A DNA stretch of 9,094 nt from DATDTB01 sp035291025 (GTDB lineage Archaea; Iainarchaeota; Iainarchaeia; JAFGOX01; DATDTB01): positions 1 to 9,094 of the forward strand of contig DATDTB010000001.1 in NCBI GenBank assembly GCA_035291025.1. Direction: 5' to 3'. Numbering within the stretch: the stretch's first letter is position 1; the number at the start of each line of letters is the position of its first letter. The position numbers and the translations under genes are program-made. Positions 1 to 5,834 of this stretch are shown one piece after another. The notes beneath the pieces were generated by a model that had not been told where the DNA came from, made no database searches, and worked only from the letters and a program-made list of their open reading frames with translations.

Positions 1-225
1 GTTAAACTTTTCACCGCCATCACAACTCACACTTTTTCCCCTTTCACTACTAAAAGCGTCCCTTGCTAAAGGTTTTGCCTAAAGCGTCGGCTGAGTCAAT
101 GCCTGCCCTTACCGCGTTGCTTTGCCCTCAAAACCTTGAGCGCTCCCACATTTATAGAGCGAAGCTTTATAGTAATATTACCAAAATACTTAAAGAGCTG
201 ACATTGTAAGCGGGTTGTTGTAAAA
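1..225. other. Gene-free upstream region with multiple TATA-like boxes
   Basis: I find no convincing gene here. AT-rich archaeal TATA-like boxes cluster at 151-157 (TTTATAG), 166-172 (TTTATAG) and 187-195 (TACTTAAAG) on the plus strand. The first two also read as CTATAAA on the minus strand, so the region could be a divergent promoter. A minus-strand ATG at 20-18 opens a frame (MAVKSL...) that runs off the left edge, with a TTTTAGTA box about 30-38 bases upstream; this could be the start of a leftward gene, but six codons cannot prove it. The octamer AAAGCGTC occurs twice (53-60 and 81-88), 28 bases apart. No tRNA-like fold or complete C/D box pair was seen. Confidence 0.5.
172..200 (+). promoter_or_regulatory. 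Likely promoter of the SDR reductase gene, with a palindromic element
   Basis: A perfect 10-base palindrome, GTAATATTAC (172-181), is followed by CA and an A-rich stretch, then the TATA-like TACTTAAAG (187-195) and GCTG (197-200). The archaeal rule of about 25 bases from TATA centre to transcription start predicts initiation near 215-220, giving a leader of under about 12 bases before the ATG at 226. That agrees with the lack of a clear ribosome binding site there. The same order of elements recurs before the kinase gene (1191-1221), which suggests co-regulation. The palindrome could be an operator or a BRE-type element. Confidence 0.5.
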
Positions 226-1167
226 ATGATAGCATTGGTTACTGGAGCCGCGGGCTTCATTGGAACGCACTTGTGCGCGTTCTTGGCTGAGAAAGGCCTT
301 GAAGTCATTGGAACTACTTCCAGTCCACGCAACCTGGGCCACTTCAATGGAGTTGAAGGAGTGGAAATGCGCGAGTGCAGCGTCTTGGACCGGGAAAAGT
401 TTTCAGCACTAACTCGAGACTCCGAGCCAGACGTTGTTTACCACTTGGCAGCGCAGTCGCTCATTCCAAAGTCGTGGGAGGATCCCTGGCTGACTTTTGA
501 CACGAACGTCCAAGGAACCATTACCTTGTTCGAGGCCTTGAAGGACAGGAAGGACGTCAAGGTTGTTGTTGCCAGCTCGAGCGCCGCGTACGGCGACGCC
601 GAAGTCCCTTTTACTGAAGACCAAGTGCTGAAACCCGTTTCCCCTTACGGCGTTTCCAAGGCCGCGCAGGACTTGCTTTCTTACCAGTACTGGCGCAACT
701 ACGGAGTGCATGCAGTCAACGCGCGCATTTTCAACACGACCGGCCCCGGAAAGGACGGCGACGTTCACTCTTCTTTTGCCAAGAAAGTCATAGAAATAGA
801 AGCAGGGAAGGAAAAACGCGGGAGCGTGCGCGTTGGAAATTTGAAGATAAAAAGAGAAGTCAACCACGTGAAGGACTTGTGCAGCTCCCTGGCTTTGTTG
901 GCTGAAAAAGGAAATCCTGGGGAGTCGTACAATTGCTGCAGCGGGAAGCCTTACTCGTTGAAGGAAATACTCGCGACTTACACGGAAAACTCAAGCGCTG
1001 AAATTGAGGCGGTTGAAGACGAGTCTTTGAGGCGCGCCTCTGACGAATTGGTTGTCGCGGGTGACAACTCCAAGCTGAAGGCGCTTGGCTGGAAGCAGGA
1101 GCACTCACTGGATGACACTGTCAAGGACGTGCTTGGTTACTGGCGGGGCCGGCTTTCGAAAAAATAG
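226..1167 (+). CDS. NAD(P)-dependent SDR sugar reductase, GDP-6-deoxy-D-mannose reductase (RMD)-like
   Basis: This is a 313-residue extended short-chain dehydrogenase of nucleotide-sugar metabolism and the usual family length. Seen: the Rossmann motif GAAGFIG (residues 7-13), YHLAAQS near 72-78, a catalytic Ser in SSSAAYG (117-123), and the YxxxK pair Y141/K145. RIFNTTGPGK (167-176), the REVNHVKD segment, YNCCSGKPYSLKEIL (235-249) and the C-terminal GDNSKLKALGW (279-289) resemble GDP-4-keto-6-deoxy-mannose reductases, which make GDP-D-rhamnose. A plain NDP-sugar 4-epimerase is the main alternative. No GDP-mannose 4,6-dehydratase lies in the window, so its substrate must come from elsewhere, or the enzyme reduces another keto-sugar, possibly a keto-cyclitol from the neighbouring cyclase (inference). 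It is cytosolic and has its own promoter. The ATG start places the Rossmann motif at the expected position. Confidence 0.85.
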   Translation: MIALVTGAAGFIGTHLCAFLAEKGLEVIGTTSSPRNLGHFNGVEGVEMRECSVLDREKFSALTRDSEPDVVYHLAAQSLIPKSWEDPWLTFDTNVQGTITLFEALKDRKDVKVVVASSSAAYGDAEVPFTEDQVLKPVSPYGVSKAAQDLLSYQYWRNYGVHAVNARIFNTTGPGKDGDVHSSFAKKVIEIEAGKEKRGSVRVGNLKIKREVNHVKDLCSSLALLAEKGNPGESYNCCSGKPYSLKEILATYTENSSAEIEAVEDESLRRASDELVVAGDNSKLKALGWKQEHSLDDTVKDVLGYWRGRLSKK

Positions 1168-1174
1168 GAGTGAA

Positions 1175-1179
1175 TTTTT
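1175..1179 (+). terminator. Possible weak T-rich terminator after the reductase gene
   Basis: A run of five T lies eight bases past the stop codon. Archaeal termination often needs only a T-rich tract. The run is short and there is no hairpin, so read-through into the downstream operon is quite possible. Confidence 0.2.
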
Positions 1180-1190
1180 GTAATCGCAAT

Positions 1191-1221
1191 GTAATTACCA
1201 CGTAAACGTTTAAAGGCGCTG
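1191..1221 (+). promoter_or_regulatory. Likely promoter of the kinase-cyclase operon
   Basis: The palindrome GTAATTAC (1191-1198) followed by CA, a nine-base spacer, the TATA-like TTTAAAGG (1209-1216) and GCTG (1218-1221) repeat the arrangement before the reductase gene. The predicted transcription start is near 1236-1240, giving a leader of about 70 bases to the preferred start at 1306. The repetition of palindrome, TATA box and downstream GCTG makes this more convincing than either site alone. Confidence 0.5.
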
Positions 1222-1243
1222 CAAACAAGGCTTTTGTCTAAGA

Positions 1244-1266
1244 AAAAGCGTGGCATGTGCGCTTTT
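1244..1266 (+). promoter_or_regulatory. Leader hairpin upstream of the kinase gene
   Basis: AAAAGCG (1244-1250) and CGCTTTT (1260-1266) form a perfect 7-bp stem with a nine-base loop, followed by CTTTATT. It lies between the predicted transcription start and the ribosome binding site at 1294. The upstream in-frame ATG at 1255 sits inside the loop. It could attenuate transcription, since the T-rich 3' arm resembles a terminator, or stabilise the 5' end. There is no evidence for a ligand. Confidence 0.35.
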
Positions 1267-1293
1267 CTTTATTGCTTTGACATTCCTGGAAAA

Positions 1294-1301
1294 GGGAGGG
1301 G
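1294..1301 (+). promoter_or_regulatory. Strong ribosome binding site that decides the kinase start
   Basis: GGGAGGGG lies four bases before the TTG at 1306 and complements the 3' end of 16S rRNA well. The in-frame earlier candidates (TTG 1234, ATG 1255) have no such site, and the residues they would add do not resemble kinase sequence. Confidence 0.6.
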
Positions 1302-1305
1302 TAAC

Positions 1306-2328
1306 TTGGCTTCCAATCCTGTTTCGAACGAGACTAAGACAAAACTGAAGGGCGGCTCTTACAGCGCCACTTACTTAGTCGAGCGCAAGGGAAGGAAACT
1401 GATCAGGAAAGAGGCTTCCTTGGAGCACGACAGGGAATACGGCTATACTAGATGGCATTCGCAGCTGAAAAAGCTTCAACGGCAGGGAAAACTGTTTCCG
1501 GGCTTGTTTCCAGAAGTGCTTGACTTTGGAGTGGACAAGAAAAACAAGCTGGCTTACTTCGAGCTGGAATTCATTGACAACGCCGTCACGGGCGCGGACT
1601 TCTTGATTGCAAACCCGCCAAGGAAGGAAATCGACGTCTTCTTTGAGGAATTCGTGAAGGCCTTGGACAGGTTGCACAAGGTCACCAGGCCTTCGAGCAA
1701 GAACGGGTTGAAGCTATACGTTTACGAGGACATGGAACGGCCCTTGGAGGTCGCCTCGAAGGAGCCGAACTTCAAGAAGTTCTTGGAGTTCAAGGAAGTC
1801 GTGTTCAATGGCGAGACTTTCCCATCGGTCGCGCACAACGTCTCGGCGTTGTACGAAATAGCGGACAAGTACCACCACGACGCTTGGGAGTGTTACACCC
1901 ATGGCGACCTCACTCTGGAAAACGTCTTGTGGGTGCCTTCCCAGAAAAGGATTGTGTTCTTTGACTTGTATGAGGAAAACATTTCGGACAACGTTTACCA
2001 GGACTACGGGAAGCTCTTGCAGTCCAGCAAGCACTACTACGAGGTTTACAAGCACTTGGACGCTAAAATAGACGGCAACAAGGTCGACTTGAAGGTTAAG
2101 CCTTACCCTGGAATTGACTACTTTAACGAAAAATTCCATGACTTCATGCAAAAGTCGTTGAGCAGGGACGAGTTAATGATAGTGCGCTTGTACGAACTCT
2201 CTAATTTCCTGCGCACGCAGCCTTTCCACATGGTTTCACAGAAGGACAAGATGATTTACTTTTACTGCGTGGGCTGTTCCTTGTTTGGCAAACTCTTGAA
2301 GGACGCGGGAATGGATGGCAAGCGCTAA
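1306..2328 (+). CDS. APH/choline-kinase-like small-molecule phosphotransferase
   Basis: A 340-residue protein from the TTG at 1306 (364 from TTG 1234) with an aminoglycoside-phosphotransferase-type kinase fold. Counting from 1306: a nucleotide-loop-like GGSYSATYLV (16-25), a Lys-containing strand KLIRKEAS (31-38), a hinge YFELEFID (84-91), the catalytic loop HGDLTLENVLW (199-209) with the catalytic Asp and metal-binding Asn, and FFDL (218-221) as the DFG-equivalent metal site. All key catalytic positions are present, so it is probably active. Relatives phosphorylate small hydroxyl compounds (choline, sugars, antibiotics), and such kinases occur in surface-polysaccharide loci. Next to a cyclase and nucleotidyltransferases, a sugar or cyclitol kinase role is the best inference; the substrate is unknown. 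Its last 14 bases overlap the cyclase gene, suggesting coupled translation. Confidence 0.75.
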   Translation: MASNPVSNETKTKLKGGSYSATYLVERKGRKLIRKEASLEHDREYGYTRWHSQLKKLQRQGKLFPGLFPEVLDFGVDKKNKLAYFELEFIDNAVTGADFLIANPPRKEIDVFFEEFVKALDRLHKVTRPSSKNGLKLYVYEDMERPLEVASKEPNFKKFLEFKEVVFNGETFPSVAHNVSALYEIADKYHHDAWECYTHGDLTLENVLWVPSQKRIVFFDLYEENISDNVYQDYGKLLQSSKHYYEVYKHLDAKIDGNKVDLKVKPYPGIDYFNEKFHDFMQKSLSRDELMIVRLYELSNFLRTQPFHMVSQKDKMIYFYCVGCSLFGKLLKDAGMDGKR

Positions 2329-3448
2329 CTCTTGGACTCTGAAGACTCAGCTCCCGGTCCAGTTCACGGTAAAGACCGTTGACGGCTTGTTTGACCCAAA
2401 TGAGCCAACTTTGCTTGCGCCAGGCAAGCCAGGCGAGAAAATCCGGAGGCTGGTCATAGTTGACGAGCTTGTTTACTCAAGGCACGGCGAGTTAATCGAG
2501 CAGTACTTCCTCAAAAACAACGTCAACTACAAAATAATCCCAATTGCAAGCGGCGAGACAAGGAAGGACATGGACAGCCTCTCCATTGTCTTGAAGGTAA
2601 TGGAGGACTTCAACTTGCTGCGGCAAAGCGAGCCAGTAATCGCCATTGGCGGCGGCGTGCTCTTGGACTTGGTGGGCTTTGCTGCGTCAATTTACCGCCG
2701 CGGCGTCCCCTACATCAAGGTTCCCACCACGTTGGTCGGATTCATTGACGTCAGCATTGCCGCAAAAACCGGAATCAACCACTTCGGGCGAAGGAATAGG
2801 CTGGGGGCGTACTACCCGCCGATGGCAGTGTACTTGGAAAGGCTCTTTCTTGAAACCCTGGACAGGAAGCAATTCATTAACGGCTTGGGGGAAATACTCA
2901 AGATGGCCCTAATCAAGGACCGCAGGCTCTTCGAGTTGCTTGAAGCCCACGGCCAAAGCCTGATCAACGAAAAATTCCAGGACGAAAAAATCGCGCCGGA
3001 AGTAATTGACCGGGCAATACAGACAATGCTCGAGGAACTGGAACCAAACCTTTGGGAGAAGAACTTGAGGAGGTCCGTTGACTTCGGGCACAGCTTCAGT
3101 CCATTGATTGAAATGCGAACCCTTCCAGCGTTGCTGCACGGCGAGGCCGTGACAATTGACATGCTTCTTTCGTGCATAATTTCAAAGAACCGCAAATTGC
3201 TGCCAAAAGATGAATTGGGAAGGATATTCAAGACAATGAAAACCCTAGAGTTGCCGACTTACCATCCAATGTTCGCTGAAGCTGAAGCGCTAAGGGAAGC
3301 GCTTTCCGATACAATGGTTCACAGGAACGGACACCAGCACTTGCCAATGATTACTAGAATCGGGGAGTTCACGTTCTTCGAGGACGTCAGCGGCAAGGAA
3401 ATCGAGGCCGCGGCAGTTGAACTTAAGAAGATGAACTTGGTTGTATGA
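2315..3448 (+). CDS. Sedoheptulose-7-phosphate cyclase family (2-epi-5-epi-valiolone synthase-like), DHQ synthase superfamily
   Basis: A 377-residue NAD- and metal-dependent sugar-phosphate cyclase. Seen: the nucleotide-binding GGGVLLDLVGF (112-122), YRRGVPYIKVPTTLVG (127-142), KTGIN (151-155), NRLGAYYPP (161-169), and metal ligands E193 (GLGEILK), H259 and H275 (LLHGEAV). The diagnostic stretch is VDFGHSFSPLIE (255-266). True 3-dehydroquinate synthases have N-x-GHT-x-GH there; here the Asn is D256 and the last His is P263, as in sedoheptulose-7-phosphate cyclases. The N-terminal VDGLFDPNEPTL (22-33) and C-terminal HRNGHQHLP also match that group. These enzymes cyclise sedoheptulose 7-phosphate to C7 cyclitols such as 2-epi-5-epi-valiolone. 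Which stereoisomer this one makes cannot be read from sequence. The ATG start gives the expected N-terminus and overlaps the kinase gene by 14 bases. Confidence 0.85.
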   Translation: MASANSWTLKTQLPVQFTVKTVDGLFDPNEPTLLAPGKPGEKIRRLVIVDELVYSRHGELIEQYFLKNNVNYKIIPIASGETRKDMDSLSIVLKVMEDFNLLRQSEPVIAIGGGVLLDLVGFAASIYRRGVPYIKVPTTLVGFIDVSIAAKTGINHFGRRNRLGAYYPPMAVYLERLFLETLDRKQFINGLGEILKMALIKDRRLFELLEAHGQSLINEKFQDEKIAPEVIDRAIQTMLEELEPNLWEKNLRRSVDFGHSFSPLIEMRTLPALLHGEAVTIDMLLSCIISKNRKLLPKDELGRIFKTMKTLELPTYHPMFAEAEALREALSDTMVHRNGHQHLPMITRIGEFTFFEDVSGKEIEAAAVELKKMNLVV

Positions 3449-3468
3449 GCACGTTCGTGAAAGTTAAA

Positions 3469-3477
3469 GAGGTGGGG
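3469..3477 (+). promoter_or_regulatory. Ribosome binding site of the NTase-HAD gene
   Basis: GAGGTGGGG, with a GAGGTG core five bases before the ATG at 3480, is a strong site. It shows that this internal operon gene is initiated independently and supports the ATG start. It lies in the 31-base gap after the cyclase gene. Confidence 0.7.
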
Positions 3478-3479
3478 TC

Positions 3480-4544
3480 ATGAAGCCAACGCTTGTTTTG
3501 CCAGTCGCGGGAAGGACCAGCAGGTTCGGGGGGGCAAGGCCGAAGTGGCTCTTGACGCACCCACGCGGCACCCTGATGATAACTGAATCAATCCGCGGCC
3601 TGAACCCAAGGCAATTCGGCAAAATCGTCGTGATAGCGCTTGAGTCGCATGAAAAGGACCACGAGTTCAGCAAGGCCTTGGCCGGCGAGTTGGTTGAAGA
3701 GTATTCATTGGACAAGTCAGCCGTGAAGGTCGTTTTGCTGCAAAAAGAGACCTCGAGCCAGGCTGAAACGGTTTTTGAGGGAGTGAAACAGGCAAAGATT
3801 TCAGGTCCGGTTCTAGTGAAGGACTCGGACAATTATTTTCACCTGGAAAAGCTGCCTGAAGGGAACTGGGTTTCGGTCGTGAACTTGGACAAAAGCGGCC
3901 CGTACGTGTTGCAGGACAAGAGCTACGTCCGCGCGTCCGAAAACTTACTTGTCAAGGAAATCGTTGAAAAGAAAATAGTCAGCAACCTGTTTTGCTGCGG
4001 CGGCTATTACTTCGAGGACGCCAAAGACTTCAATGACTACTTCGTAAAACTGAAGGGCGACAGCGTCAAGTACTTGTCGCAAGTCGTCCAGCGCATGGTT
4101 GCCGAAGGGAAAGACTTCCAAGCACTGGAAGCCGGTTCATTTGAGGACTGGGGCACCAGGGAGGACTGGGTGCGCTTCAAGGGAAAGTACCGCACGCTCT
4201 TCGTTGAACTTGACGGAGTGGTTGTACTGGATTCAAGCAGGCACTTCGAGCCGAAATGGGGCAAGACCGAGGCGCTTAGGAGAAACGTTTCAATCATCAA
4301 CAAGCTCCACGACTCCGGCACGTGCGAAGTCATACTTTTGAGTTCCAGGAAGGAAAGCGCCAAAGCCGAAACAATTGAGCAACTGCGCAAGAACTCAGTC
4401 AAGTACCACCGCGTCATTTTCGGGCTGTTCAATGGCTCAAAGCGCGTCCTTGTGACCCCTTACTCAGAAGACTCGTCTTTCCCTGCCGCAGTGTCGCTTA
4501 ACACCAAGCTTGACGACGACCGGCTTGATGAGTTCCTGCAGTGA
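3480..4544 (+). CDS. Sugar-1-phosphate nucleotidyltransferase fused to a HAD-like domain
   Basis: A 354-residue two-domain cytosolic protein. Residues 1-235 form a GT-A-fold nucleotidyltransferase: the NTP loop AGRTSRFGGARPKWLL (10-25), a metal-binding DSD (115-117) and the C-terminal DWGTREDW (223-230). It should couple a sugar- or cyclitol-1-phosphate to an NTP; the base is not predictable. Residues 238-354 resemble the small HAD phosphatases of capsule and heptose loci: LFVELDGVVV (240-249), the motif II Ser in ILLSSRKES (285-293), and FGLFNGSKRVLV near 314-325. The motif I nucleophile Asp of DxDG is Glu here (E243-L-D245-G), so phosphatase activity may be lost or altered. It follows the cyclase by 31 bases and shares four bases with the next gene. 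Kinase, phosphatase and nucleotidyltransferase together are what activation of a cyclic sugar phosphate would need (inference). Confidence 0.8.
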   Translation: MKPTLVLPVAGRTSRFGGARPKWLLTHPRGTLMITESIRGLNPRQFGKIVVIALESHEKDHEFSKALAGELVEEYSLDKSAVKVVLLQKETSSQAETVFEGVKQAKISGPVLVKDSDNYFHLEKLPEGNWVSVVNLDKSGPYVLQDKSYVRASENLLVKEIVEKKIVSNLFCCGGYYFEDAKDFNDYFVKLKGDSVKYLSQVVQRMVAEGKDFQALEAGSFEDWGTREDWVRFKGKYRTLFVELDGVVVLDSSRHFEPKWGKTEALRRNVSIINKLHDSGTCEVILLSSRKESAKAETIEQLRKNSVKYHRVIFGLFNGSKRVLVTPYSEDSSFPAAVSLNTKLDDDRLDEFLQ

Positions 4545-5818
4545 AGACTTTTTTCAGTGAGCACGAAATGCTTAAGGAACCCTTTCAAGGAAGCGCGTCA
4601 AGGTTTGTTTTTGGCAAGGGCATTGACACTTCCATTAACCCCTTCCTGCCGAAAAAAACCGCGAAACACGTGTTCAGGGAATACAACAATCTCTACCACC
4701 TTTACCCAGAATTGGAATTTGAAAGCCTGGACTTCGTTTACAACCAAGACTCGGTCAACGCATCCAAATTCCCGGTCGTTTTGTTGACTGAGTGGATGAA
4801 GTACGTCAAGCCAAAGGGTTACCTGGTTTTGAAGTTCACCGAAAACAAGCACTTGGACAAGAAGGAACTCGACAGGATATTCAAACAGTTCCTTTCGCGT
4901 TACTCCAAAGTCGTGCTTGAGTCCAAAACGGGAGACGAGTGGAGCGTTGTCTTCCAGAAAACCAAGAGCTTACTCGTAAAAGGAGACTCGGTTGACAAGT
5001 GGACTTTCGGGGTTCCAACCATTGGAAAGAGGATTGACTGGCTGCGCGCCTTCATTACCTCCATCAGGGAACAAAAAATACCACACTACGAAATAATAAT
5101 AGTCGGCACTTGGAACGACCCCGAGCTCATGGGGCCGGACATTAAGTACATTCACTTCACTGAAAAGGACGACAAGGTTTGGGTGACTCGTAAGAAAAAC
5201 ATCGTCTACGAGAACGCAAAATACGAAAACGTATTCGTGCTCCACGACCGCTTCAAGCTGGACAAGGGCTGGTTCAAGGGCATGAAGCGCTATGGAAACG
5301 TCTGGGACGCGCTTTTCTTTCCAATAATAGACAAAAACGGCGAGGAATACGTTCACTGGGGCGTTTGGGGCAAGGGAATTGAGCGCATTGGCTACTTGGA
5401 CATCCGCGACTGGCGCGAGGATTATTTCGTTGGCGGGGCCTTTGCGGCAATGAAGAAACGCGTTTGGGAAAAAGCCAAGCACAACGAGGAAAGGTTTTGG
5501 GCCGAGCAAGAAGACGCCGAACAACAGCTTAGGGTGACGCAGGCAGGTTACGTGATTCGCGCAACCCCTTACTCCAAGACTCACACTTTCATCGCCTTCC
5601 CAAAGGACGCGCCCAGGTATTCATTTGATGACCAAAAACTTGGGAGGGCGTTTGAGCCTCGCGGTGCCCACTGGATTGCACCACAAATAATGATTGACGT
5701 TGCAACCCGCGTTATTGGACTTCCATACTTGAGGTGGAGGCGAAAGATAAGCCTCGCTATCAGGAACCGGGTGAAGAGGAAGGGTTACAACTTGATTGCC
5801 GGAACCCAGAGAGACTGA
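4541..5818 (+). CDS. Degenerate methyltransferase domain fused to a GT2-like glycosyltransferase
   Basis: A 425-residue soluble protein starting with GTG inside a GTGA overlap with the preceding stop, implying translational coupling. The N-terminal ~145 residues resemble the second part of a class I SAM methyltransferase: GKGIDTS (25-31) fits strand 2, and LLTEWMKYVKPKGYLVL (81-97) fits the conserved 'EW..vLKPGGyLvl' region. The glycine-rich SAM motif I that should precede it is absent. Residues ~155-350 look like a GT2 GT-A domain: FGVPTIGKRIDWLRAF (156-171), YEIIIVG (183-189), RKKNIVYENA (217-226), LHDRFKLDKGW (234-244) in place of the usual DxD region, and YFVGGAFAAMKK (295-306) followed by FWAEQEDAE (319-327) with the likely catalytic acids. 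No membrane segment was found. It probably transfers the activated sugar made by its neighbours; donor and acceptor are unknown. Confidence 0.7.
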   Translation: MKTFFSEHEMLKEPFQGSASRFVFGKGIDTSINPFLPKKTAKHVFREYNNLYHLYPELEFESLDFVYNQDSVNASKFPVVLLTEWMKYVKPKGYLVLKFTENKHLDKKELDRIFKQFLSRYSKVVLESKTGDEWSVVFQKTKSLLVKGDSVDKWTFGVPTIGKRIDWLRAFITSIREQKIPHYEIIIVGTWNDPELMGPDIKYIHFTEKDDKVWVTRKKNIVYENAKYENVFVLHDRFKLDKGWFKGMKRYGNVWDALFFPIIDKNGEEYVHWGVWGKGIERIGYLDIRDWREDYFVGGAFAAMKKRVWEKAKHNEERFWAEQEDAEQQLRVTQAGYVIRATPYSKTHTFIAFPKDAPRYSFDDQKLGRAFEPRGAHWIAPQIMIDVATRVIGLPYLRWRRKISLAIRNRVKRKGYNLIAGTQRD

Positions 5819-5834
5819 CTTGTTGCGTGATTCA

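Noticed and set aside
1..20. Start of a leftward gene (MAVKSL...) on the minus strand
   Set aside because: Only six full codons are visible, so it was mentioned in the intergenic entry but not called as a gene.
53..88. Short direct repeat AAAGCGTC as a possible repeat array or CRISPR remnant
   Set aside because: Only two copies of eight bases, 28 bases apart, with no further units; chance occurrence is plausible.
1714..2151. 145-codon minus-strand open frame inside the kinase gene
   Set aside because: Val/Leu-rich composition is typical of antisense to AAG/GAC-rich coding sequence; no start signal or domain.
2315..3448. Annotating the cyclase as ordinary shikimate-pathway 3-dehydroquinate synthase (aroB)
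   Set aside because: The N-x-GHT-x-GH signature is changed to D-F-GHSFSP, and the terminal segments fit the sedoheptulose-7-phosphate cyclase group. No other shikimate gene is nearby.
4970..5584. 204-codon open frame on the minus strand
   Set aside because: It lies wholly inside the glycosyltransferase gene in antisense and has no recognisable domain. High Lys/Asp/Glu content on the plus strand produces such open antisense frames.
5796..5834. Upstream TTG start for the second nucleotidyltransferase
   Set aside because: It adds 13 unconserved-looking residues and overlaps the previous gene; the ATG at 5835 gives the normal MKVIITMAG beginning.
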